This document shows, piece by piece, positions 1 to 7,747 of a stretch of DNA of 19,977 nucleotides. The notes beneath the pieces are model-generated. The model was not told the origin of the DNA, searched no databases, and saw only the letters and a program-made list of their open reading frames with translations. The stretch comes from an uncultured Bacteroidales bacterium (GTDB lineage: Bacteria; Bacteroidota; Bacteroidia; Bacteroidales; Paludibacteraceae): positions 1 to 19,977 of the forward strand of contig CALAUY010000062.1 of the NCBI GenBank assembly GCA_937892015.1, in the 5' to 3' direction. The translations under genes were made by a program, and so were the position numbers. Each line of letters starts with the position of its first letter. Position 1 is the first letter of the stretch.

Positions 1-38
1 CGAAGCGGTTTTTGCTTCACCCCTACCTTAGGGGAGGA
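1..38. repeat. Palindromic intergenic repeat, copy 1 (cut by window edge)
   Basis: Contains two small inverted repeats: gaagc (2-6) with gcttc (14-18), and cccctA-cct-Tagggg (20-34). The same core, with an adjacent cgcaagcgg block, occurs at 180-220 (degenerate) and 19930-19970 (best copy). It looks like a short REP-like interspersed element and has no coding content. The left end lies outside the window. Confidence 0.6.
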
Positions 39-60
39 GTCAGATTTGTATCGAAAGCTG

Positions 61-162
61 ATAGGACTAATGGGACTAATGGGACTGATAGGACTAATGG
101 GACTAATGGAACTAATGGGGCTAATGGGACTAATGGGACTAATGGGGATAATAGGGATAATA
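61..162. repeat. 9-bp tandem repeat array (unit close to atgggacta)
   Basis: About eleven consecutive 9-bp units run from 61 to about 162, for example atgggacta at 70-78, 97-105, 124-132 and 133-141, with single-base variants. Because the unit is a multiple of three, a frame stays open through it, but the resulting low-complexity Thr-Asn-Gly peptide is not a credible protein. It is a simple-sequence array in non-coding DNA. Confidence 0.9.
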
Positions 163-179
163 AGAACGGCAGTTTCGTA

Positions 180-220
180 ACCCCTCATCGCAAGCGGACC
201 GGTCTTACCTTGGGGGTGCG
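180..220. repeat. Palindromic intergenic repeat, copy 2 (degenerate)
   Basis: Shares cgcaagcgg (189-197) and a ttaccttggggg block (205-216) with the better copy at 19930-19970, in the same order and orientation. The palindrome of the other copies (cccctA-cct-Tagggg) is degraded here because the left arm has diverged. Confidence 0.5.
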
Positions 221-240
221 TTCCTATGGAGATAGTTGGG

Positions 241-307
241 AATGGGGGATAAGTATTCGTATTGGGGGATAAGTATTCGTATTGGGGGATAAGTATTCGT
301 ATTGGGG
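241..307. repeat. 20-bp tandem direct repeat, three copies plus partial
   Basis: Units at 241-260, 261-280 and 281-300 are identical apart from the second base of the first unit, and a partial fourth runs to 307. They are head-to-tail with no spacers, so this is not a CRISPR array. No gene or promoter overlaps it. Between 308 and 388 I see only AT-rich sequence upstream of a promoter. Confidence 0.92.
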
Positions 308-388
308 GCGTTTCATTCAAGAAAAAAGCGGATTTTGTGACGAAAAGTGGCGCAAAATGCGAAATAATTGCATTTTTTGCATAAAATA

Positions 389-420
389 TTTGGTCAAATG
401 AAAAAAAAGCAGTAACTTTG
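389..420 (+). promoter_or_regulatory. Bacteroidota-type promoter upstream of tRNA-Lys
   Basis: TTTG at 389-392 is followed, after exactly 20 bp, by TAACTTTG at 413-420, matching the Bacteroidota -33 and -7 (TAnnTTTG) pattern. An A-tract (401-408) precedes the -7 box. Transcription would start near 425 and run through the 64-bp repeats into the tRNA gene about 290 bp downstream. The same layout recurs at 842-873 and 19018-19049. Confidence 0.85.
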
Positions 421-468
421 CAGCCGCTTTTGAAAAAACAGGCGATGAACTTGAGCAGAGGTCACAAG

Positions 469-612
469 GCGATGAACCGAAAAGGATACATTCGTTGAGC
501 CGAAAAGGGCACAGTTGTGAACCATGAGTGATGCGATGAACCGAAAAGGATGCATTCGTTGAGCCGAAAAGGGCACAGTTGTGAACCACGAGTGATGCGA
601 TGAACCGGAAAG
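469..612 (+). repeat. 64-bp tandem repeat in the tRNA-Lys leader
   Basis: Two near-identical 64-bp units (469-532 and 533-596) are followed by a partial third (597-612). Each unit contains ccgaaaagg twice, about 30 bp apart. Each unit also carries a very short open frame starting at its ATG: MNRKGYIR, MNRKGCIR, then MNRKGEPSEED in the partial copy. The first two stop within the unit. The array lies between a good promoter and the tRNA, so it is probably transcribed. No protein gene is supported here. Confidence 0.88.
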
Positions 613-684
613 GGGAGCCGAGTGAGGAGGACTGCAAGGGGGAGCCGGTGCGTGTAAAGCTAGCAATACACACATTTTCATGGC

Positions 685-710
685 CGTCCCACCAAGGCGC
701 TTGGTGGACG
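685..710 (+). other. Strong hairpin just upstream of tRNA-Lys
   Basis: The left arm cgtcc-c-accaag (685-696, one bulged C) pairs with cttggtggacg (700-710) around a gcg loop, giving 11 base pairs. It ends six bases before the mature tRNA 5' end. There is no T-run after it, so it is not an intrinsic terminator. It may guide processing of the tRNA precursor; that role is inferred. Confidence 0.7.
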
Positions 711-716
711 TTAAAA

Positions 717-789
717 GTCTTCCTAGCTCAGTTGGTAGAGCAACTGACTCTTAATCAGTGGGTCGAGGGTTCGAGCCCCTCGGAGGACA
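717..789 (+). tRNA. tRNA-Lys (anticodon CUU)
   Basis: A full cloverleaf can be drawn. The acceptor stem is 717-723 with 782-788 (one T-G wobble). The D stem is 726-729 with 738-741, and the anticodon stem 743-747 with 755-759 encloses the loop ctcttaa. The anticodon is CTT at 750-752. The T stem is 765-769 with 777-781 around ttcgagc, and the discriminator base is A789. CCA is not encoded (the next bases are cag), so it must be added after transcription. An intrinsic terminator follows within 6 bp. Confidence 0.97.
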
Positions 790-794
790 CAGAG

Positions 795-830
795 ACTCTG
801 CACGCAGGTGCGGAGTTTTTTTTATTTTTT
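795..830 (+). terminator. Intrinsic terminator after tRNA-Lys
   Basis: A 9-bp stem, actctgcac (795-803) with gtgcggagt (808-816) including one T-G wobble, encloses the tetraloop gcag. It is followed by an almost uninterrupted T-run to about 832. This separates the tRNA transcript from the mreB promoter that follows. Confidence 0.92.
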
Positions 831-841
831 TTGCCAAAATA

Positions 842-873
842 TTTGCACATGTCAAAAATATTTTGTAACTTTG
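842..873 (+). promoter_or_regulatory. Promoter of the mreB-rodA operon
   Basis: TTTG (842-845), a 20-bp spacer and TAACTTTG (866-873) match the Bacteroidota promoter pattern. The predicted start near 878 leaves an A-rich leader of about 75 nt before the mreB ATG. The leader shows no Shine-Dalgarno site, as is usual in this phylum. Confidence 0.85.
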
Positions 874-954
874 CACCCAAATTCGTTTTTTAAAGGCGAA
901 TACGCCCGCAAAAAAAGCAAAAAAAAACAATTAAGTAATTAAAAACCAGAGCAT

Positions 955-1974
955 ATGGGACTTTTTTCTTTTACTCAAGAGATTGCCATCGACCTCGGCA
1001 CTGCGAACACGGTAATCACGTGTGAGGGTGAGGTGGTGGTAGATGAGCCGTCGGTAGTGGCCATCTCGATGTCGGACAACAAGATGGTTGCTGTAGGTCG
1101 CAAGGCGCAGCAGATGATTGGCAAGGGCGGCAACATGATTCGTACTGTCCGTCCGCTGAAAGACGGTGTTATTGCCGATTTCTATGCATGCGAGATGATG
1201 ATTCGCGGCATGATAAAGATGATTCCTCACCGCAGTCGTTTCTTCACACCATCGTTGCGAATGGTAGTAGGTATCCCCTCGAGTTCGACGGAAGTGGAGA
1301 TCCGTGCCGTGCGCGACTCGTCGGAACATGCGGGCGGGCGCGATGTCTATATGATCTTCGAGCCGATGGCAGCTGCAATCGGTATGGGCATCGACGTAGA
1401 GAGCCCTGAGGGATGTATGGTGGTGGATATCGGTGGCGGCACAACAGAGATTGCGGTCATCTCGCTGGGCGGTATTGTTTCCAACAAATCGATTAAGGTC
1501 GCGGGTGACGACCTGAACGCGGACATCATCGAGTTCATGAGCCGCATGCACAACTTGCGCATTGACGAACCGACGGCTGAACGCATCAAGATGCAAGTCG
1601 GGTCGGCCTTGCCCGAACTGGACAATCCACCGGAGGATTTTGTGGTGGTGGGACCGAACAAAGTGACGGCATTGCCGATGTCCGTTCCCGTGAGCTATCA
1701 GGAGATTGCGCACTGCTTGGAGAAATCCATCATGAAGATAGAGAACGCCGTGCTTCAGGCGCTTGAGCAGACTCCTCCGGAGTTGTATGCCGACATCGTT
1801 CGCCGCGGTATTTTCCTCGCAGGTGGAGGTGCGTTGCTGCACGGTCTGGCTAAGCGACTGACGGACAAGATTACCATCCAGTTCCACGTGGCCGAAGACC
1901 CGTTGCACTGCGTGGCCCGTGGCACCGGTGTGGCTCTGAAGAACGTGAACAACTTCAATTTCCTCATCCGATAA
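955..1974 (+). CDS. mreB: Rod shape-determining protein MreB
   Basis: This is a bacterial actin homologue that polymerises under the inner membrane and guides the cell-wall elongation complex. The 339 residues match the usual MreB length. Visible actin-fold ATPase motifs are the phosphate-1 loop DLGTANT (13-19), the phosphate-2 loop VVDIGGGTTEIAV (156-168) and the adenosine motif FLAGGGALL (287-295). The short hydrophobic start MGLFSF may contribute to membrane binding. The ATG at 955 is chosen because DLGTANT falls at the expected distance from it. It is the first gene of the mreB-mreC-mreD-mrdA-rodA run, driven by the promoter at 842-873, with mreC starting 6 bp after its stop. Long open frames antisense to it are GC-driven shadows. 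Confidence 0.98.
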   Translation: MGLFSFTQEIAIDLGTANTVITCEGEVVVDEPSVVAISMSDNKMVAVGRKAQQMIGKGGNMIRTVRPLKDGVIADFYACEMMIRGMIKMIPHRSRFFTPSLRMVVGIPSSSTEVEIRAVRDSSEHAGGRDVYMIFEPMAAAIGMGIDVESPEGCMVVDIGGGTTEIAVISLGGIVSNKSIKVAGDDLNADIIEFMSRMHNLRIDEPTAERIKMQVGSALPELDNPPEDFVVVGPNKVTALPMSVPVSYQEIAHCLEKSIMKIENAVLQALEQTPPELYADIVRRGIFLAGGGALLHGLAKRLTDKITIQFHVAEDPLHCVARGTGVALKNVNNFNFLIR

Positions 1975-1980
1975 AGCCGC

Positions 1981-2823
1981 ATGCACAATCTGTTGCAGTT
2001 CCTCATCAAGTACAGCAACCTCCTCTTATTCATTCTGTTAGAGGCGGTTGCGCTGTTCTTGGTGTTCAGCAGTAACAGCCTGGCGCACAGCGTGTGGTTC
2101 TCGTCGGCCAATCGCGTGACGGGTACTCTCTATCAGGTGCGGGACAACGTGACGAGCTATTTTTTCCTCCATTCAGAGAACGAGCGACTGGCACAAGAGA
2201 ACACCGAGTTGCTACAACGTATCAACACGCTGGAGAACCAACTGGAGGGTGTAACAGAAGCGACCTTGCCCGACTCGGTCGATGCGTACGTTTTTGCGGA
2301 GAAGAATCTCCGTTTTATCTCGGCCAAAGTCATCAATATCTCCACCTCAACTCACCGCAATTTCATCACCCTGAATAAAGGCGCGCGCGATGGCGTGCAC
2401 GAGGATATGGGGGTGGTGGATCAGGACGGCGTAGTGGGCATCGTACGTTCGGTGAGCGACCGTTTTGCGGTGGTTATCCCCGTCATCAACGACGCTTTCT
2501 CCGTCAGTTGCCGTTTCTTGAGTAACGACAAACTGGGGCCGCTGCACTGGGACGGCATCAGTTATCGTTACGCCCAACTGGAGGACATCGCACGACATGT
2601 GGAGGTGCATCAGGGCGACACACTGATTACCAGTGGTTTATCAGACGCTTTCCCCGAGGGTATCTGTGTGGGCGTGGTCGAAGAGGCCGAACTGGGTGAG
2701 AGCGACGCATACTACCACATCAGAGTGCGTCTGGCAGCTGACTTCTCGCGGCTTGGATATGTACAAATCATTCAGAACGAGTCGCTTGTCGAGCAGCGAC
2801 AATTAGAAGAATGGGGCAGATAA
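1981..2823 (+). CDS. mreC: Rod shape-determining protein MreC
   Basis: MreC is a bitopic membrane protein whose periplasmic part activates PBP2-RodA and links it to MreB. The 280 residues show the family layout: a single N-terminal membrane helix (about residues 10-32), a coiled coil (about 62-92, with SENERLAQENTELLQRINTL), then a beta-rich periplasmic domain with the typical stretch NKGARDGVHEDMGVVDQDG, and later SGLSDAFPEGICVG. It starts 6 bp after mreB and its stop is 1 bp before the mreD start, implying co-transcription. Sequence similarity in this family is low, but layout and context make the call firm. Confidence 0.95.
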   Translation: MHNLLQFLIKYSNLLLFILLEAVALFLVFSSNSLAHSVWFSSANRVTGTLYQVRDNVTSYFFLHSENERLAQENTELLQRINTLENQLEGVTEATLPDSVDAYVFAEKNLRFISAKVINISTSTHRNFITLNKGARDGVHEDMGVVDQDGVVGIVRSVSDRFAVVIPVINDAFSVSCRFLSNDKLGPLHWDGISYRYAQLEDIARHVEVHQGDTLITSGLSDAFPEGICVGVVEEAELGESDAYYHIRVRLAADFSRLGYVQIIQNESLVEQRQLEEWGR

Positions 2824-2824
2824 G

Positions 2825-3319
2825 ATGAAGCTGTGGATGGAAAATATCGGTCGATTGGTGCTGCTGTTGCTGCTACAACTGCTACTCATCAACAACCTCC
2901 ATTTCATGGGAGTATGCAACCCGTGCATCTATATCCTTTTCCTCATCGCCTTGCCGGCCAATCTCCCTCATTGGGCAGAGTTGTTGGTGGGTGCACTGAC
3001 GGGGTTGTTGATGGACATTGCCTGCAACTCCCCCGGCGCGCATATGTCGGCGTGCATCGCGCTGAGTTATGTCCGTCCCAAACTGCTGCATAACCTCGTC
3101 CCCGACGACGACCGACTTATCGGTACAGTCAACTCGCTAAGCATTGACAAACAGGCATATGTGCGGTTGACCATATTGCTCACGCTTCTGCATCACACCA
3201 TCCTCTTCGTGCTCTATAACCTCACTTTCCATGCTTTCTGGCTCACCCTCGTGCAGATAGTAGTCAGTTCACTCCTCACTATCCTGCTTATCCTCGGCAG
3301 GGAGGTACTCCGCAAATGA
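2825..3319 (+). CDS. mreD: Rod shape-determining protein MreD
   Basis: This is a 164-residue, very hydrophobic protein with about five predicted membrane helices, matching the size and topology of MreD, the integral membrane member of the elongasome. Primary-sequence conservation is weak in this family, so the call rests on topology, length and its place between mreC (1-bp gap) and the PBP2 gene (9-bp gap). The segment GLLMDIACNSPGAHMSACIA resembles the GLLxDxxxxxxxGxxxxxx region common in MreD-type proteins. Confidence 0.9.
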   Translation: MKLWMENIGRLVLLLLLQLLLINNLHFMGVCNPCIYILFLIALPANLPHWAELLVGALTGLLMDIACNSPGAHMSACIALSYVRPKLLHNLVPDDDRLIGTVNSLSIDKQAYVRLTILLTLLHHTILFVLYNLTFHAFWLTLVQIVVSSLLTILLILGREVLRK

Positions 3320-3328
3320 CCTTGCCAT

Positions 3329-5176
3329 ATGCTCAACGACCAGTACTATAACCGCCGATTCGTTATCAGCGCCATCGCTGTTATCATCGTTGTGCTTTTC
3401 ATTATCCGTCTTTTTTTCGTGCAGGTGGTGGATGATAGTGCCATTGAGCAGGCCGACAAGATGTCACTTCTGCGGCAAACGGTATATGCTCCGCGCGGTC
3501 TCATCTACGACCGCAATGGCGAGTTGCTCGTATATAATCAGCCCATCTACGAGATTACGATGTCGTATCGCGAGATGGGCAACACGTTCGATACGGCCGC
3601 TTTCTGTTACAGCCTGCATATTAGCCGCGAGACGTTTGAGCAGCGCACAGCTGAGATTGCCGACAGGTCGAAGAACCCGGGCTTCTCGCGCGATGTGCCT
3701 CAGATTTTCATGACGCAGTTAGCGGCCGAAGATATAGCACCGCTGCAAGAGTCGCTCGACAAGTTTCCCGGCATCACTATCCGCAAGAGAACGCTCCGTG
3801 ACTATCCGTACGCCTCGGCGGCACAAGTGCTTGGCAGTATAGGGGAGGTCAATAAACGTGATATCGAGGCCGACAACTACTACCATTCGGGCGATTATAG
3901 CGGTCGTGAGGGCATCGAGCGCACGTACGAGCGTGTACTGCGCGGCGAGAATGGTGTAGAGGTACTGTTGCGCGACAATCGCGGACGTATTCAAGGCCAT
4001 TATAACAACGGCCTCGATGACTTGCCGCCAGTCGCCGGTGAGAACCTCACGCTCACGTTAGATATACGCTTGCAGATGTTGGCAGAGGAACTGCTGCAAG
4101 GCAAAGTAGGGAGTGTGGTGGCCATCGAACCCGCAACGGGCGAAGTGCTCTGCATGGCCAGTAACCCGACTTGGGACCCGAAAATCCTCGTCGGTCGGCA
4201 ACGTTCGGTCAACTACATGCAGTTGCTCAACGACAAAACGAAACCACTAATGAACCGCGCTACGCAAGCCCAGTACTCCCCCGGCAGCACGTTCAAGACC
4301 CTGCAAGCACTTATCTGTCTGCAAGAGGGTGCTATAACCACCACCAAACAGTACCCGTGCAGCGGACCCGGCAGTACGCCCATCAAGTGCACACACCATC
4401 ACGGTTCGCCCGTTACTCTCATCGGTGCAATCGAGCAGAGCTGCAATCCGTATTTCTGGTGCGCTTATCGCGACATGCTTGAAAAAGACGGTTACGGCAA
4501 GAATAACGAACATTTCCGCCACCGTTATCAACTATGGTGTGACGATGCCCGCTCTTTCGGTCTCGGCAGTCGTTTCGATGACTCGGATATCAGTGAGCAA
4601 TCGACCGGCAAGATTCCCTCGCCGGAGCTCTACGACCGCTATTACGGCAAGACGGGTTGGCGCGCACTCACTATCCGCTCTAACGCCATCGGTCAGGGCG
4701 AAGTGCTCGTTACGCCGCTGCAGTTGGCCAACCTGGCCGCCACTATCGCCAACGAAGGGTACTACATCACGCCACATCTACTCCGGCACGACTCGATGCG
4801 CACTCATATCCATCAGACGGTCGTTGAGCCGCGCTATTTTGTGCCGGTCAAGCAGGGTATGACGCGCGTGATGACTCACGGAACGGGCAGACATAACGCG
4901 TTGCCGGACAGTATCGCATCGGCCGGCAAGACCGGAACAGTGCAGAACAAGGGCGGTCGTGACCACGCCATCTTCATCGGTTTTGCACCGGCCGACAACC
5001 CGCAAATAGCCATCGCGGTGGTGGTGGAGAACGCGGGGTTTGGTGCCACGTGGGCTGCACCCATCGCCACACTCCTCGAAGAGCAGTACTTGCTCGGAAC
5101 GGTCAAAAGGCAAGACAAGAAAAATCAGATTGCATCTACAGTTCTTAATCCCAATGCGAAGAAGTTCACCCATTAG
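3329..5176 (+). CDS. mrdA: Penicillin-binding protein 2 (elongasome transpeptidase)
   Basis: Class B PBP that cross-links new peptidoglycan during side-wall growth, working with RodA. It has 615 residues. The N-terminus has a membrane anchor (about 11-33) and the pedestal motif APRGLIYDRNG (54-64). The transpeptidase domain carries the three penicillin-binding motifs: SxxK as STFK (320-323, catalytic Ser320), SxN as SCN (371-373) and KTG (534-536). Its ATG lies 9 bp after mreD. The last 23 bp are shared with rodA in another frame, so the two are probably translationally coupled. The extra segment around residues 385-410 is typical of Bacteroidota PBP2 only by my impression. Confidence 0.97.
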   Translation: MLNDQYYNRRFVISAIAVIIVVLFIIRLFFVQVVDDSAIEQADKMSLLRQTVYAPRGLIYDRNGELLVYNQPIYEITMSYREMGNTFDTAAFCYSLHISRETFEQRTAEIADRSKNPGFSRDVPQIFMTQLAAEDIAPLQESLDKFPGITIRKRTLRDYPYASAAQVLGSIGEVNKRDIEADNYYHSGDYSGREGIERTYERVLRGENGVEVLLRDNRGRIQGHYNNGLDDLPPVAGENLTLTLDIRLQMLAEELLQGKVGSVVAIEPATGEVLCMASNPTWDPKILVGRQRSVNYMQLLNDKTKPLMNRATQAQYSPGSTFKTLQALICLQEGAITTTKQYPCSGPGSTPIKCTHHHGSPVTLIGAIEQSCNPYFWCAYRDMLEKDGYGKNNEHFRHRYQLWCDDARSFGLGSRFDDSDISEQSTGKIPSPELYDRYYGKTGWRALTIRSNAIGQGEVLVTPLQLANLAATIANEGYYITPHLLRHDSMRTHIHQTVVEPRYFVPVKQGMTRVMTHGTGRHNALPDSIASAGKTGTVQNKGGRDHAIFIGFAPADNPQIAIAVVVENAGFGATWAAPIATLLEEQYLLGTVKRQDKKNQIASTVLNPNAKKFTH

Positions 5177-6464
5177 AAATATCGACTGGATAACCGTTGG
5201 ATTGACCATGGCGCTGATTATTTTCGGTTGGCTGAACGTGTACGAGGCCAGTTACACGTTCGACCAAACATCTATCCTCGATTTCTCCTATCGCTCGGGC
5301 AAGCAATTCGTGTGGATTCTGTCGGCATTAGTGTTGGGCGGAGTTATCCTGTTACTCGACTCGCGCATCTTCGATTTCATCGCGTATTTCCTCTATGCTG
5401 CACTCATTGTGATACTGCTTCTAACACCTTTTGTAGCGCACGACATCAAGGGTTCGCTCTCATGGATCTCGTTAGGTCCTGTCAGTCTGCAACCCGCCGA
5501 GTTTGCCAAATGTGTCACGGCGTTAGCGCTCGCAAAGATGATGGGCAGCCACGACTACCGTTTGCGTACATGGCGCGACATGGTGAAGCCTCTACTCTTG
5601 ATGGGCGCGCCAATGCTGATCATCATGGTCATGCAGAAAGAGACCGGTTCGGCGATTATCTTGGCGGCTTTTCTCTTGATGTTCTATCGCGAGGGGATGA
5701 CGGGTTACGTGTTGCTGACAGGTGTTGCTGCCGTAGTGCTGTTCGTGACGGTGATAAAGTTCGGCACGTTGGTGGCCGATATCGCCATTGGAGCTGTGCT
5801 GTTGGCGGCACTTGTGCCGCGTGTGGTGGCGTTCGTGCGCGACAAGAGGCAGAAAAGGTCTCGATTTGCGCGCAACAGACACCCGCACGTGCAGATAATA
5901 ACGTTCGTGATTCTTGCGGCCGTGGCCATCGGTTATTCTCACGCCTGCTCGTTTGCTTTCGACCATCTGCCCGACCATCAGCGGAGTCGTGTGGAGGTGT
6001 TGCTCGGACTGAAAGACGACCCGCAAGGTGCAGGCTACAACGTCAAGCAGTCGCTCATCGCCATCGGTTCGGGCGGACTCACCGGCAAGGGATTCCTCAA
6101 GGGCACGCAGACAAAGATGCATTTCGTACCCGAACAAGCGACTGACTTTATTTTCTGTACTGTGGGCGAAGAGTGGGGCTGGTTAGGTTCGTCGGGACTG
6201 CTGATTGTTTATCTGGCGTTTATCTTGCGCCTCATCTACTTGGCCGAGCGCCAACGGCAGCGATTCGCGCTCATCTACGGCTACTGTGTGGTGAGTATCT
6301 TCATTGCCCATCTGACCATCAACATCGGCATGGTGCTCGGCTTGTTGCCGGTCATCGGTATCCCCTTGCCGTTCATCTCGTACGGCGGCTCATCTATCTG
6401 GGGATTCACCATCTTACTCTCTATCTTCCTCAATCTGGATGCTGCTCGATTGGAGAAGATGTAG
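5154..6464 (+). CDS. rodA: Rod shape-determining protein RodA, SEDS glycosyltransferase
   Basis: RodA polymerises lipid II into glycan strands as partner of PBP2. The frame is open from 5040, but the first 38 codons overlap mrdA and do not resemble RodA. The ATG at 5154 gives a 436-residue protein starting MRRSSPIRNIDWITVGL, with the expected first helix right after it. Visible SEDS features are SLGPVSLQPAEFAK, the loop DDPQGAGYNVKQS holding the likely catalytic Asp, FVPEQATDFIFCTVGEEWG, and the terminal PFISYGGSS. A basic loop (KRQKRSRFARNRHPH) sits mid-protein. The start overlaps mrdA by 23 bp. The 3' end overlaps the convergent ligase-like gene by 35 bp. Confidence 0.96.
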   Translation: MRRSSPIRNIDWITVGLTMALIIFGWLNVYEASYTFDQTSILDFSYRSGKQFVWILSALVLGGVILLLDSRIFDFIAYFLYAALIVILLLTPFVAHDIKGSLSWISLGPVSLQPAEFAKCVTALALAKMMGSHDYRLRTWRDMVKPLLLMGAPMLIIMVMQKETGSAIILAAFLLMFYREGMTGYVLLTGVAAVVLFVTVIKFGTLVADIAIGAVLLAALVPRVVAFVRDKRQKRSRFARNRHPHVQIITFVILAAVAIGYSHACSFAFDHLPDHQRSRVEVLLGLKDDPQGAGYNVKQSLIAIGSGGLTGKGFLKGTQTKMHFVPEQATDFIFCTVGEEWGWLGSSGLLIVYLAFILRLIYLAERQRQRFALIYGYCVVSIFIAHLTINIGMVLGLLPVIGIPLPFISYGGSSIWGFTILLSIFLNLDAARLEKM

Positions 6465-7737
6465 TCTCAATGAGGTACAGCAACAACATCCATACGAGCA
6501 GGATGAGGATAGAGTCCATCCGCTCGAGCAAGTCATCACTAATCAGACTGAACGCAAAAAGAAAAGCGAACGCGTGTGCCGAATAGTGCGCGCGCCCCTT
6601 ATAAACGCGGGGGATGAGGACAAAAACGGCGAGCAGCAACAGCACTGCTAACGGTCCGAGACACATCCACGTGCTCAGATACTGACTATGCGGGCCGTAC
6701 GCCATGCGGAGAAACAGCTCGTTGCCGGCCTCTTGGTAGAGGTTCATCATGAACGGAATATGTTGTCCGGCACCGAGTCCGAACCAACCATACTCGTCGG
6801 CGTGGTCGAAAACAGCTTTCCAGATGAAGAACCGCGGCTCGTTCTGTTCGGTGGCCAACGCGAGGTCGAGGTGCTCGATGTCGGCCGATGTGAACAGCGA
6901 GAAACGGGTGTTGAACACAAGGGCGGAGACACCTATAGACAGTCCGCCGACGATGATGAGCAACTGCGTCCACCAACGCAGACGCTTTCGATACCCGACG
7001 AAAAGCAAGAAAAGGGCGGTGATAAAGAGCGTGAGCAGTGCCGTCCGCGAACCGGTCATGAGCATACCCGTTAACATGACGGCAACACCAATGCCGAGCG
7101 TCACCATCACTTTCCACCGCGGATACGTTTGCCGATAATGTCTATAGAGCAGGGGCGACGAACAGATGCTCAGCATGAGGATGATGCAGTAGAAACCACG
7201 CAGTTTCATCAGCGAAGTGAAGCCGTGGAACGAGGGAAACTCGAACGGGCGCAGCAAGTCGTGATTGAACCAAATGACGGCATCGGCGTTCCATACCCAA
7301 TAGTACGTGAAGAGGTAGAGGGGCACGGATGCAACGGATGCGGCGAAGAGGGTGGCGAGCATCTTATGACTTTGGTAGTGCTCGTTGAAACCGAAGAGCG
7401 GGATGAGTACGAGGATGACGAACGGCCAATGGCGCTCAATGAGCTTCAGTCCGGCGACAGTGTCGGGTGCCCAAAGTAGCGAGAGTGCCTCCCAGAGGGT
7501 ATAGACCACGAGCAGCACTCCGGGCAGGGTTAGTGGCCAATGAGTGCGGATATGGTCTCGCAGAGCAGGCCATCCGCCCTCAGGGACGAAACGGCATTCC
7601 AGCACCCACGAGATAATCCACGCAACAGCAATAGGTTGGAGGATGAAACGGGGCAGAGGCAAAGCAATCAGCAGCGCATAAAACAGCGCGTAATTGAGTT
7701 CTCCTGCCAGTTTTTGGTATGTACGAAAAGCGTTCAT
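6430..7737 (-). CDS. O-antigen ligase/polymerase-like membrane protein (Wzy_C/WaaL type)
   Basis: The 435-residue polytopic protein has about ten or more hydrophobic helices and a large periplasmic loop late in the sequence, the layout of WaaL ligases and Wzy polymerases. Suggestive motifs are TGSRTALL in a membrane segment and GLGAG followed by PHSQYLSTW, resembling the conserved Arg and His sites of the family. It would join O-antigen to lipid A-core, or polymerise it, at the periplasmic face. Ligase and polymerase cannot be separated by eye. The ATG at 7737 is preferred over an upstream one inside the previous gene: it lies 10 bp past that gene's stop and begins a natural N-terminus. It is the last gene of the operon, and its end overlaps rodA. 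Confidence 0.85.
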   Translation of the reverse strand: MNAFRTYQKLAGELNYALFYALLIALPLPRFILQPIAVAWIISWVLECRFVPEGGWPALRDHIRTHWPLTLPGVLLVVYTLWEALSLLWAPDTVAGLKLIERHWPFVILVLIPLFGFNEHYQSHKMLATLFAASVASVPLYLFTYYWVWNADAVIWFNHDLLRPFEFPSFHGFTSLMKLRGFYCIILMLSICSSPLLYRHYRQTYPRWKVMVTLGIGVAVMLTGMLMTGSRTALLTLFITALFLLFVGYRKRLRWWTQLLIIVGGLSIGVSALVFNTRFSLFTSADIEHLDLALATEQNEPRFFIWKAVFDHADEYGWFGLGAGQHIPFMMNLYQEAGNELFLRMAYGPHSQYLSTWMCLGPLAVLLLLAVFVLIPRVYKGRAHYSAHAFAFLFAFSLISDDLLERMDSILILLVWMLLLYLIETTSSPIEQHPD

Positions 7738-7747
7738 GCGATGGTTG

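Noticed and set aside
12..272. 86-codon frame over the left tandem repeats
   Set aside because: The product is a Thr-Asn-Gly low-complexity string made by the 9-bp repeat; no start context or conserved region.
241..307. Possible CRISPR array
   Set aside because: The 20-bp units are directly adjacent with no unique spacers, and no cas genes are present.
317..673. 118-codon - strand frame over the 64-bp repeats
   Set aside because: It is repetitive because the DNA is repetitive and runs opposite to the promoter and tRNA; no independent support.
600..893. 97-codon frame reading through the tRNA
   Set aside because: It runs across the tRNA-Lys gene, its terminator and the next promoter, so it cannot be a normal protein gene.
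931..1986. 351-codon open frame antisense to mreB
   Set aside because: It exactly shadows mreB, is His/Arg-rich with no recognisable domain, and mreB itself has all family motifs.
5040..5153. Upstream N-terminal extension of rodA (38 codons)
   Set aside because: It lies in the mrdA coding region, is unlike RodA, and the ATG at 5154 gives a standard RodA N-terminus.
5228..6145. 305-codon + strand frame inside rodA
   Set aside because: Its composition (Arg, Cys, His-rich) is typical of an out-of-frame shadow; rodA in the other frame is well supported.
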